This document shows, piece after piece, positions 34,386 through 42,113 of a DNA stretch of 54,563 bases. Below the pieces are notes generated by a model. That model ran no database searches. It was given only the letters and a program-made list of their open reading frames with translations, and was not told the origin of the DNA. Numbering within the stretch: the first letter of the stretch is position 1; each line of letters begins with the position of its first letter. The position numbers and the translations under genes were made by a program. Location: positions 1-54,563 of the forward strand of contig JAFAEW010000127.1 in assembly GCA_023423835.1 (NCBI GenBank), written 5' to 3'. Source of the stretch: Bacteroidota bacterium. Its GTDB lineage: Bacteria; Bacteroidota; Bacteroidia; Chitinophagales; Chitinophagaceae.

Positions 34386-34463
34386 ATATATTCTATAGCT
34401 GAAAACTGTGCCAAATGCAGCCGGGATTTGAGTCAAAAGGCCGGAACTTGCCACTAAAGCGGC

Positions 34464-35462
34464 TCATTCCTCATATACTTCCGGATTCACACAATTGGGA
34501 AGGCGTTCTCCTTTTAATCCTGCGATCGCATTTCTGGCCGCCAGTACCGACATTGCGGCCCGGGTTTCGGCTGTCGAGGATCCGATATGCGGCAATACGG
34601 CAACATTCGGAAGAAAAAGTAAAGGATCATCTTTGTCCATTGGCTCCGGATCGGTTACGTCTAAACCCGCGCCCCAGATGGTTCCGTTTTTCACGGCCTC
34701 ATAAAGATCGGATTCATTGTGTACAGCGCCCCTCGATGTGTTGATGAAGATGGAAGTGGGCTTCATCTTGCTGAAGGCAGCGGCATCAAATATTCCTTTC
34801 GTTCCCGCGTGCAATGAAGTGTGAACAGAAAGTACATCGCTGTTTGTCAGCAGGTCGGTAAAAGAAACCCTTCTGGCGGTCAGCTCCATTTCGGCCTTCG
34901 CATTTGTTCCGCGGTTATGATAAATGATGTTCATGCCATAAGCCGATTTCGCTTTTTTTGCCATCTCAAATCCAATCTTTCCCAGTCCGAATATGCCCAG
35001 CGTTTTTCCTGTCAGTTCTATTCCAAGGTCTTTCGTCGGCTCAAAAAAATTCCATTCCCCATTTAAAATTCTACGATAATGGTAGAAAGCTTTTCTCGCA
35101 ACCGATATCATCAGAAGAAACGCAATTTCTGCCGTGGCATGACTCAGAACTTCCGGAGTATTGCCCACCGGAATTTTCAGTCGCGTAGCTTCAGCTATAT
35201 CCACATTATCGAAACCGGCTTTGTGCAATGAAATGACCTTCAGGTGTTTGCATTTGTCTAAGAAATACTTATTCATTGTTACAGCACCCGCGCTTATGAT
35301 GGCATCGGCCTTTTGCGCCGCTTCAATCAGTTCTTCCTGTGTTAATTCCCTTTTTTCACGCCACATTTCAATTTCCAGCCCCCGCTCCCGCAATAAATTC
35401 AATCCCGCCTGGGGAATAATCCTTGTAATAAATACTTTCACCTTACGTCCCCTTTTTTTCAA
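34464..35462 (-). CDS. D-isomer-specific 2-hydroxyacid dehydrogenase (glyoxylate/hydroxypyruvate reductase type)
   Basis: 332 residues. Rossmann motif GIFGLGKIG (about 160-168) and the catalytic set Arg (INTSRGAV), Glu (DVTDPEP) and His (LPHIGSST) are all in place. The family reduces glyoxylate, hydroxypyruvate or related 2-oxo acids with NAD(P)H. The N-terminal KVFITRIIPQAGLNLLRE is typical of GyaR/GRHPR-like enzymes. The exact substrate is not deducible. The ATG at 35460-35462 is followed by a basic run (MKKRGRKVKVF); an internal start at the second Lys-Val is less likely. It is divergent from the ABC transporter. Confidence 0.92.
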   Translation of the reverse strand: MKKRGRKVKVFITRIIPQAGLNLLRERGLEIEMWREKRELTQEELIEAAQKADAIISAGAVTMNKYFLDKCKHLKVISLHKAGFDNVDIAEATRLKIPVGNTPEVLSHATAEIAFLLMISVARKAFYHYRRILNGEWNFFEPTKDLGIELTGKTLGIFGLGKIGFEMAKKAKSAYGMNIIYHNRGTNAKAEMELTARRVSFTDLLTNSDVLSVHTSLHAGTKGIFDAAAFSKMKPTSIFINTSRGAVHNESDLYEAVKNGTIWGAGLDVTDPEPMDKDDPLLFLPNVAVLPHIGSSTAETRAAMSVLAARNAIAGLKGERLPNCVNPEVYEE

Positions 35463-35539
35463 ATATCCGAAAAATAATTAATGAGTTTCCTTTCAATTTG
35501 TCAAATTTGTATTATCATACATGCCAAACGTTTAGAAAA

Positions 35540-36493
35540 ATGAGAAAGTTTTTATGGCTGATCCTCTTATTTGTAATAGTTTCCTGCGACTCAAAAAAAG
35601 GAGATATTCCATCGATCGGTTTTGTGGATGCCTTTGAAGACAATACCATTGCCCGGGCCCGTACAGGATTTATGGATGCATTGAGAGAAAACGGATTTAA
35701 TGAAAAGGATGGAAATCTTAATGTTGTCTATCGCAATGCACAGGGAAATATTCCTGTTTTAACCCAAATCATTCAATACTTCAATAATCAAAAACCCGAT
35801 TTAATTGCAACCTGCCCTACCTTATCTACCATCGCTGCCGTTCAAAACAATAAAACAATTCCGGTATTTATGATGGTTTCAGGTACACCGGCGCTGATGC
35901 ATGTACTCGATTCGGCCGGCAATCCTCCATCCAACCTGTACGGTGTATCGGAAAGCCTCGATTATATTGATACATCTTTTCTGTTGATTCCGCAATTTTT
36001 CCGCAAACCGGGAGTGAGCGTTGGAATGGTGTATAACCAGTCAGAACCACAATCTGTTGAAGCCATTAACCGTATAAAAGCGCTGGCTGCTGAGAATCAA
36101 ATGCGGCTGGTGAGCCTTCCGGTAAACAGTTCGGCCGATGTGCAAATGGTAACGCAGGCTTTGCTTTCCAAAAAAATCGATGCCTTTTTCGCCAATCCTG
36201 ATAATACGGTTTTTAGTTCCTTCGAAAGTATTGTGCAATCCTGCAACAATGCCAACGTTCCGGTTTTTACAAGTGAAGCGGGATTGGTAAGCAGGGGAGC
36301 GGTAATGGCTTATGGAGCCGACATCTATCAATGGGGGCATCAGGCAGGCGAACAGGCAGCAGCATTCCTGAAAACCGGTTCCACCGATTCCCTGAAAATT
36401 GAAATGGTAAAGGTTAGAAAGAAGGTGTACAATCCTGCTGTTGCAAAACGCTTTAATTTTACAGGGTTTACTAATTTCGAAGCCGTACAATAA
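35540..36493 (+). CDS. ABC transporter substrate-binding lipoprotein (TrpX-like)
   Basis: 317 residues from the ATG at 35540, which gives a lipoprotein signal (MRKFLWLILLFVIVSC, Cys16); the longer frame from 35498 lacks a signal. The fold is that of ABC_sub_bind proteins (SIGFVDAFEDNTIARARTGF, VYRNAQGNIPVLTQI, VSLPVNSSADVQMVTQALLSKKIDAFF). This family includes TrpX of the tryptophan importer in Gram-positive bacteria. It is the first of three overlapping genes for a complete importer. An amino acid such as tryptophan is possible as ligand but not shown. Confidence 0.9.
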   Translation: MRKFLWLILLFVIVSCDSKKGDIPSIGFVDAFEDNTIARARTGFMDALRENGFNEKDGNLNVVYRNAQGNIPVLTQIIQYFNNQKPDLIATCPTLSTIAAVQNNKTIPVFMMVSGTPALMHVLDSAGNPPSNLYGVSESLDYIDTSFLLIPQFFRKPGVSVGMVYNQSEPQSVEAINRIKALAAENQMRLVSLPVNSSADVQMVTQALLSKKIDAFFANPDNTVFSSFESIVQSCNNANVPVFTSEAGLVSRGAVMAYGADIYQWGHQAGEQAAAFLKTGSTDSLKIEMVKVRKKVYNPAVAKRFNFTGFTNFEAVQ

Positions 36494-37374
36494 TGGATTT
36501 TTATCTTTCAGCCTTATTGTTGTCGATCTGCCTGGGAGCAATGGCCCTCGGAATCTATATTACAATGAAGATCTTCAACATTCCTGATATTACCACCGAT
36601 GGAAGCTATACTTTGGGGGCCGTAATATCGGCTGTTTTGCTTTCATCAAATGTGCCCGTTCTTATTGCCATTTTCTGCAGCATGATAGCCGGGGCGGCTG
36701 CAGGGATTTTTACGGGCTTAATTCACACAAAGCTCAGACTCGACGCACTATTATCCGGGATTTTAGTAATGACTGGGCTGTATTCCATTAACCTGATCAT
36801 CTTAGGGCGATCAAACGTGCCGTTGATTAATGTACATTCTATCTTTACTCAGGTTGCGGTATTTGGAAATGAAACCTTAAACCGCCTTTTCATTGCCCTG
36901 ATCTTTATTCTGATTATCGCCCTATTGTTGAATTACCTTCTGAAAACAGATTTTGGAATAGCGATGCGGGCAACGGGAAACAGTCCCGCTATGACGAAGG
37001 CTTTGGGAATTAACAACGACAAGATGAAGATCATCGGCCTGGCCATCGCAAATTCCTTAACCGCCTTAAGCGGATCACTGATGGCACAATTCCAGGGTTT
37101 TGCCGATATTAATATGGGAATCGGAATTGTAATTGTTGGATTGGGATCCGTTTTAATTGCCGATGTACTGTTTTCCTGGTTCAGAATCTACGCCATCGGG
37201 TGGCAACTCCTTATTGTGGTGGCAGGAAGCTTTTTATTTCAGTTGGTATTGGCTGTTTCCTTATCGCTGGGAATCAATCCCAACCTGCTCAAGTTAATAA
37301 CCGCCGTTTTTGTGTTGCTGATCGTTGCGCTGCCAAGGGTGGAAAGCTATTTGAAAAAAGGATATTCATCATGA
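36493..37374 (+). CDS. ABC transporter permease (TrpY-like)
   Basis: 293 residues with eight or more membrane helices of the branched-chain amino acid permease superfamily. The family signature GIAMRATGNSPAMTKALGIN is visible at about 160-178. It would form the inner-membrane channel that takes the substrate from the lipoprotein. The ATG overlaps the preceding TAA by one base (TAATG), and its TGA overlaps the ATPase ATG (ATGA), so all three genes are coupled. Confidence 0.92.
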   Translation: MDFYLSALLLSICLGAMALGIYITMKIFNIPDITTDGSYTLGAVISAVLLSSNVPVLIAIFCSMIAGAAAGIFTGLIHTKLRLDALLSGILVMTGLYSINLIILGRSNVPLINVHSIFTQVAVFGNETLNRLFIALIFILIIALLLNYLLKTDFGIAMRATGNSPAMTKALGINNDKMKIIGLAIANSLTALSGSLMAQFQGFADINMGIGIVIVGLGSVLIADVLFSWFRIYAIGWQLLIVVAGSFLFQLVLAVSLSLGINPNLLKLITAVFVLLIVALPRVESYLKKGYSS

Positions 37375-38120
37375 TCAGGCTGAAAAATGTGTCAAGGACT
37401 TTTAACAGGGGAAAACCAAATGAGGTAAGAGCCGTTCGCGAAGTGAATCTTGAGATTGCAGAAGGTGAATTTGTGGTGCTGGTAGGAGCAAACGGATCCG
37501 GAAAAACGACCTTGCTCAATCTTATCGCCGGCTCTGAAAGGCCCGATGGGGGGCAAATATTTCTGAATAATCATGAGGTAACAAAGCTGCCCGAATACCG
37601 GCGAAGCAGATGGATTGCGCGGGTTTTTCAAAATCCATTCAACGGTACAGCCCCCGATCTTTCAATTCTCGATAATTTCCGGCTTGCCGCCATCCGCACA
37701 ACACAAAAAGGATTAACAATCGGCATCAATGACAAATTTCGTGCAAAGGTAAAATCAACCATCGCAGCACTCGGAATGGGGTTGGAAAATAAATTAGATC
37801 AACCGGTTGGAACCTTGTCCGGCGGTCAGCGGCAGGCGCTTACACTTTTAATGAGTGTAATGGATGAAACAAAGGTGTTATTGCTCGACGAGCCCACGGC
37901 GGCACTCGATCCGAAAACGGCAAGGATTGTGTTGAAATTGGCAGCCACCCTTATCGAAGACTATCATCTCACTGCAATTCTCATTACCCATAACCTCAAA
38001 GATGCCCATCAGCTCGGAAGCCGGATAATTCAGATGCAGGAAGGAATGATCATCCGCGATCTGGATGAGAAGGCTAAATCATCACTACTCCCGGCTGCAA
38101 TGCTCGATTGGTTTGGATGA
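37371..38120 (+). CDS. ABC transporter ATP-binding protein (TrpZ-like)
   Basis: 249 residues from the ATG at 37371, which overlaps the permease stop (ATGA); a longer frame from 37200 runs through the permease gene and is not used. Walker A is GANGSGKT, the Q-loop is VFQNPFNG, the signature is LSGGQ, Walker B is LLLDEPTAALD, and the switch His is in LITHNL. It powers the importer. A typical soluble ATPase with no extra domain. Confidence 0.95.
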   Translation: MIRLKNVSRTFNRGKPNEVRAVREVNLEIAEGEFVVLVGANGSGKTTLLNLIAGSERPDGGQIFLNNHEVTKLPEYRRSRWIARVFQNPFNGTAPDLSILDNFRLAAIRTTQKGLTIGINDKFRAKVKSTIAALGMGLENKLDQPVGTLSGGQRQALTLLMSVMDETKVLLLDEPTAALDPKTARIVLKLAATLIEDYHLTAILITHNLKDAHQLGSRIIQMQEGMIIRDLDEKAKSSLLPAAMLDWFG

Positions 38121-38158
38121 TGGTATAATAATTGAACATTGGAAGGAAACTTTTGGTT

Positions 38159-38371
38159 ATGATAAATAAGGATGAAGAAATAAAACCGGCTGAAGTTCCT
38201 GATCCAAAGCAGCCGGCGGTGGTTCCGCCTGACACGCCGAATGAACCCGACCTTCCACCGGAAGAGCCGGAAGTAGAGCCGGATGAAATTCCTGAAGAGG
38301 AACCGGAAGTTGAAATTCCGGCTGAAGTTCCAGCCGATCCCTCGCCGGCTGAGGTTCCGCCAATAAGATGA
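38159..38371 (+). CDS. Small Pro/Glu/Val-rich protein, unknown function
   Basis: 70 residues from the ATG at 38159 (MINKDEEIKPAEVPDPKQP); a TTG start at 38132 would add nine. Almost the whole protein is a low-complexity alternation of Pro, Glu, Val and Asp (EVPAD, EEPEVE), strongly acidic, with no aromatic residue, no cysteine and no signal peptide, so it is probably disordered. It follows the ABC ATPase after 38 bases and is convergent with the Kir channel gene, with 7 bases between them. It could be a real acidic linker-like protein or a chance frame; the even codon pattern over its full length favours a gene. Confidence 0.55.
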   Translation: MINKDEEIKPAEVPDPKQPAVVPPDTPNEPDLPPEEPEVEPDEIPEEEPEVEIPAEVPADPSPAEVPPIR

Positions 38372-38378
38372 AGGAGGT

Positions 38379-39320
38379 TTATTCGATTTTCGAATATTCG
38401 TTTATTTTATCCAGGTGTAATAAAACAGATTGGTTGTCGTCTGATCGTTGGTACATGGGATTGAACTTTGCCCCAGGTATGATCTCGGCAAAAGTGTAGG
38501 ACGTTCTGGCCACAACCGTGTTTGAAAACATGTCATCGAAGGCCTTCAACAATACAATAATCTCTCCTTTGATACTTCTAAAATCTTCTTCCTCAAAATT
38601 ATAGAAAGGACTTGTTTCAGTAATAGGATGCACAATCGTCCAGTTCAATGTCAGGGAATTTACATGATTATATTCCAGTGTGAGCGGATAAAACCGGTTT
38701 ACCTTTCTGCCATCCTTTTCGAGTTCAAGACCGAGGGTGAGATTGACTTCCGCATCGGAAAGTATGTTGTTTTTAAACGGAGCAACGCGCAACATAATTG
38801 CCTTACCGCCATTAAACGGCGCCAACAGGGCATTTTCGCTGAATTTGATAAATGCCGTTGGTTTTGAAAACCGTCCATACATTAAACCCGTAACCACAGC
38901 GAGTGTCAGCAATCCCAGAAACGCCTCGAATCCGCAAATTGCGTTAATCAGGAGGTTGCCTGCCTCTACCCGTCCATAACCACCCACCGTAAATGATTGG
39001 CTGCTGAAGAAGAAAGCCTCCAAAAAATGTTTGAATCTTCCTCCATCGGATGTTCCGCCAAACTGCCCCGCCCCTAAGGAATAGTAGATGGTTGCAAAAA
39101 CAAAGTTTACAAACAGGTAAAAGAGCGTGATTGAAACGAAAAATTTCCAGCGGGGCATATCAATCAAAAGATGGTACCAACTGATTCTTTCAAAATAGCC
39201 AATTCCTTTTTTCGAGATATTGGGTTGCCCGTTTTTTTTCAGAAACCGGCCACCATAATTAGAAGACAGGGTTCCGAAACCCGTATTAATCTCTGTTTTT
39301 GCCCGTGGATTGATTTTCAT
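38379..39320 (-). CDS. Inward-rectifier (Kir-type) potassium channel
   Basis: 313 residues: slide helix and first membrane helix (about 45-80), pore loop and second helix (about 95-155), then a cytoplasmic Ig-like domain (about 165-300) with the Kir pattern APFNGGKAIMLRVAPF and WTIVHPITETSPFYNF. Four subunits form a K+ channel in the inner membrane. The pore reads FFFSSQSF-TVGGYG-RVEAG; aligned without gaps to KirBac (AFFFSVQTM-ATIGYG-K), the filter is V-G-G-Y-G instead of T-V/I-G-Y-G. The base sequence supports this reading, so ion selectivity may differ from a standard Kir channel. Confidence 0.92.
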   Translation of the reverse strand: MKINPRAKTEINTGFGTLSSNYGGRFLKKNGQPNISKKGIGYFERISWYHLLIDMPRWKFFVSITLFYLFVNFVFATIYYSLGAGQFGGTSDGGRFKHFLEAFFFSSQSFTVGGYGRVEAGNLLINAICGFEAFLGLLTLAVVTGLMYGRFSKPTAFIKFSENALLAPFNGGKAIMLRVAPFKNNILSDAEVNLTLGLELEKDGRKVNRFYPLTLEYNHVNSLTLNWTIVHPITETSPFYNFEEEDFRSIKGEIIVLLKAFDDMFSNTVVARTSYTFAEIIPGAKFNPMYQRSDDNQSVLLHLDKINEYSKIE

Positions 39321-39437
39321 GCTGTTTGCAGTTTGTAACTATGAAGATAGAATTTCCGTCACTTTTTCCCTTTTTATGAGGAATGTTTCAGCCCCTGCGG
39401 TTCACCCGTCTTTTTAAACCTTGAGATGAAGATGTGG

Positions 39438-39452
39438 TCTTTCCGCGAAAGA
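39438..39452. promoter_or_regulatory. Inverted repeat TCTTTC-CGC-GAAAGA between the Kir gene and the sugar porter
   Basis: Perfect 6-base arms around CGC, in the 243-base region between the divergent Kir channel and MFS genes. It might be an operator for the locus that follows, or a chance palindrome; arms this short are not rare. No consensus -7 box could be placed with confidence in this region (TGATTTTG at 39521-39528 is the nearest candidate). Confidence 0.25.
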
Positions 39453-39563
39453 TTAGCAGTTTTCATATGTCTGAACAATCCGACAAATAAATTTTTCCCC
39501 GTTAAAAAATTGTCCTAATATTGATTTTGCATTTATTTCCGTTTCCCCAACCAAAACGATTAT

Positions 39564-40976
39564 ATGGAAATTGAACAAGTTGTCATTCAACAGCAAGATA
39601 GGTCAAGAGGATTTATTCTGAAAGTGTCAGTGGTGGCCGCACTTGGTGGATTATTATTCGGATACGATACGGCGGTTATTGCAGGCGTAATCGGATACCT
39701 CCAAACGCGGTTTGAATTAACCTCGGCCGGAATGGGTTGGGCCGCGAGTGCTGCCATCTATGGCTGTATTCTCGGAGCCATGAGTTCCGGATATCTGAGT
39801 GATAAAATTGGAAGAAAGAAAATGCTCTTCGTGACCGCGTTTCTGTTTTTCAGTTCTTCATTGATTGCGGCTATGGCGGGAAGCCTGAACGCATTTGTGG
39901 CGGGAAGGTTCATCGGTGGGTTAGGAATCGGAGCGGCCTCGATGTTGTCGCCACTTTATATTTCTGAAATTGCACCGGCAAAATCAAGGGGAACGCTTGT
40001 AAGTCTTTATCAGCTTGCCATCGTTATCGGTATCAATCTTATTTATTTTGTGAACCTCAAGATCGCATCGCTGGGCAATGAAACGTGGAATGTAGAAACC
40101 GGTTGGCGCTATATGATCGGATCGGGAATCATACCCTCTGTGTTGTTTTTCTTCCTCCTGTTGTTTGTGCCCGAAAGCCCGCGCTGGTTGACGGCTCAGG
40201 GAAGAAATGAGGAAGCACTGGAAATCCTTTCAAAAGTAAACGGTCCGGAAAAAGCAAAACCGGTTTGGGAAGACATCAAATTTGTGTTGAACCAGGAAAG
40301 GGGAAATCTTTCAGATCTTTTTAAACCGGGCATGCGGATGGCGATGGTGGTCGGAATCTTCCTGGCGCTTTTTTCGCAGATTACCGGAATAAATGCCATC
40401 ATTTATTATGCACCCGAAATTTTCAAAGCGGCAGGATTTGGGGTAGAATCGGCCTTGTCGCAAACTGTTATCATCGGCCTTGTAAATACGTTGTTTACTT
40501 TCGTAGCAATCTATCTGATAGACCGTTTGGGCCGCAAAGCCCTGTTGTTGTGGGGTGTGGCGGGAATGATCATTTCCCTCATTGCGGTTGGACTTTGCTA
40601 TTATTTTAATTTTACGGAAGGTCCGTGGCTGTTGATTTTCATTATAATGTTTATCGCATCCTTCGCATCGTCCCTTGGCCCGATCCCGTGGGTAATTATT
40701 TCAGAAATCTTTCCCACAAAGACAAGAGGAGTAGCAGTTTCAATTGCAACACTGGTGTTGTGGATCGGCGTTTTAGCGATCACACAATTTACACCGATTT
40801 TGCTTGACGTTATCGGCGGTGCCTTTACCTTCTGGCTGTTTGCTTTCAATTCCGTTCTTTTGTTTGTTTTTACACTGAAATGGATTCCTGAAACGAAAGG
40901 ACGATCACTGGAAGAGATTGAACAAAGCTGGAAAATACCCGCCAACGAATCATTTGTTAACAACTTAAAACAATAA
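39564..40976 (+). CDS. Sugar porter family MFS transporter
   Basis: 470 residues, 12 membrane helices. Sugar-porter signatures are all present: GYDTAVIAGVIGYLQ (helix 1), DKIGRKKM (loop 2-3), PESPRWL (loop 6-7), QITGINAIIYYAPEIF (helix 7), DRLGRKALL and PETKGRSLEEIE at the end. Family members are H+ or Na+ symporters of hexoses, pentoses or related sugars (XylE, AraE, GalP). The exact sugar is not readable from sequence. It heads a run of genes with gaps of 6-29 bases that encode propeller proteins and an acetylesterase, so it would import the sugar they release. Confidence 0.94.
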   Translation: MEIEQVVIQQQDRSRGFILKVSVVAALGGLLFGYDTAVIAGVIGYLQTRFELTSAGMGWAASAAIYGCILGAMSSGYLSDKIGRKKMLFVTAFLFFSSSLIAAMAGSLNAFVAGRFIGGLGIGAASMLSPLYISEIAPAKSRGTLVSLYQLAIVIGINLIYFVNLKIASLGNETWNVETGWRYMIGSGIIPSVLFFFLLLFVPESPRWLTAQGRNEEALEILSKVNGPEKAKPVWEDIKFVLNQERGNLSDLFKPGMRMAMVVGIFLALFSQITGINAIIYYAPEIFKAAGFGVESALSQTVIIGLVNTLFTFVAIYLIDRLGRKALLLWGVAGMIISLIAVGLCYYFNFTEGPWLLIFIIMFIASFASSLGPIPWVIISEIFPTKTRGVAVSIATLVLWIGVLAITQFTPILLDVIGGAFTFWLFAFNSVLLFVFTLKWIPETKGRSLEEIEQSWKIPANESFVNNLKQ

Positions 40977-40992
40977 TGTAAAAATTGAGATC

Positions 40993-42087
40993 ATGAAAAA
41001 ATCGTTAAGTCTTGCCTGCCTGTCGGTTTCGCTGCTTTTATTCTCCTGCCAGAAGGATCTGAACCAGGTGAGTAAAATCGACCAGCCGGGTGTACAACAA
41101 AACGCATCGGGAATTGTAGCCACTCCTGATCCGTATTTTGATAGTTTGTTTACCCGTTACGGTGGCGGCTGGACCGGAGGAGATGTGGGCTATTCCCATC
41201 CGCTTCCCGATGGCCGGGTGATGTGGCTTTGGGGTGATAGTTTTTTAGATACCGTTTATCCCGACCGGCATCGTCCGGTAGTCGGTTTTATTCATAACTC
41301 AATCACGGTTACCGATGACGCAGGAAATTTTACAACTTATCATGGTGGTACACAGAAAAAGCCGAAAGCATTTTTTGCATCAAAAGATCCGAAAATCTAC
41401 TGGACCAACAGCGCATTTTTAAGTGCGGATAAAAAATTTGCTTACATCCTCATGGCCAATATTTTCAATACCGGCGAGGGGGGATTATTTGGATTCAGAT
41501 TCAAAGGCAGCAGTGTTGGCTTGCTCGATCTCGCCACCATGACCAAGGTGGGAACCTATGATTTTAGCATGGACAGCGTGATCGACTGGACGTCCTGCAC
41601 CCTGCAGGAAGGAGACTATGTGTACATCTACGGTGCCGAATCTACCAGACTTACGAAACATGCCCACGTATCCCGCACGCCCCTGAATAATCCGATTAAG
41701 AAAATGGAATATTACGATGGAACGAAATGGGTGTCAGATCCTTCAAAGAGTGCGCGTCTCTTAAGCAAGGTATCAGAACAATATTCCGTGTTTCAATACG
41801 AAGGAAAATATTATCTGCTCAGTCAGGAAGGCGTGTTGATGAGCCCGGATATTTATCTGTATGATGCCGCAAGTCCCGTTGGTCCGTTTACCAACAAGCG
41901 CAAGGTGTACACAACGCCGCAAACCGGTGGAAATATCATCACTTACAATGCGGTGGCACATCCTGAATACACGAAAGACGGTCATCTTTTGATCAGCTAC
42001 AGCGTAAACAGCAATAACGGGCGCGATCTATACAGAAATGCCGACAACTATCGTCCTTATTTTGTCAGATTGAGCGGCTGGCAGTAG
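40993..42087 (+). CDS. DUF5005/DUF4185-type beta-propeller lipoprotein
   Basis: 364 residues. Lipobox LLLFSC (Cys19), followed by QKD, which resembles the Lys-Asp/Glu-type surface-export signal of Bacteroidota lipoproteins. The propeller begins at about 55 with GGGWTGGD64-VGYSHPLPDGRVMWLWGD82-SFLD, then HNSITV, and the C-terminal part has ASPVGPF (293-299), YNAVAHP (318-324) and LLISYSVN. The two aspartates, 18 residues apart, recur in all five paralogues in this window. DUF4185 proteins were shown to be endo-D-arabinanases (GH183), so a glycoside hydrolase role is plausible. Substrate unknown. Encoded 16 bases after the sugar porter. Confidence 0.85.
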   Translation: MKKSLSLACLSVSLLLFSCQKDLNQVSKIDQPGVQQNASGIVATPDPYFDSLFTRYGGGWTGGDVGYSHPLPDGRVMWLWGDSFLDTVYPDRHRPVVGFIHNSITVTDDAGNFTTYHGGTQKKPKAFFASKDPKIYWTNSAFLSADKKFAYILMANIFNTGEGGLFGFRFKGSSVGLLDLATMTKVGTYDFSMDSVIDWTSCTLQEGDYVYIYGAESTRLTKHAHVSRTPLNNPIKKMEYYDGTKWVSDPSKSARLLSKVSEQYSVFQYEGKYYLLSQEGVLMSPDIYLYDAASPVGPFTNKRKVYTTPQTGGNIITYNAVAHPEYTKDGHLLISYSVNSNNGRDLYRNADNYRPYFVRLSGWQ

Positions 42088-42113
42088 AATGTTTTAACTG
42101 AAATGATTTTGCT

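Noticed and set aside
37200..37371. N-terminal extension of the ABC ATPase
   Set aside because: The 57 extra residues run through the permease gene in another frame; the ATG at 37371 overlaps the permease stop in the usual ATGA manner and starts the ATPase fold.
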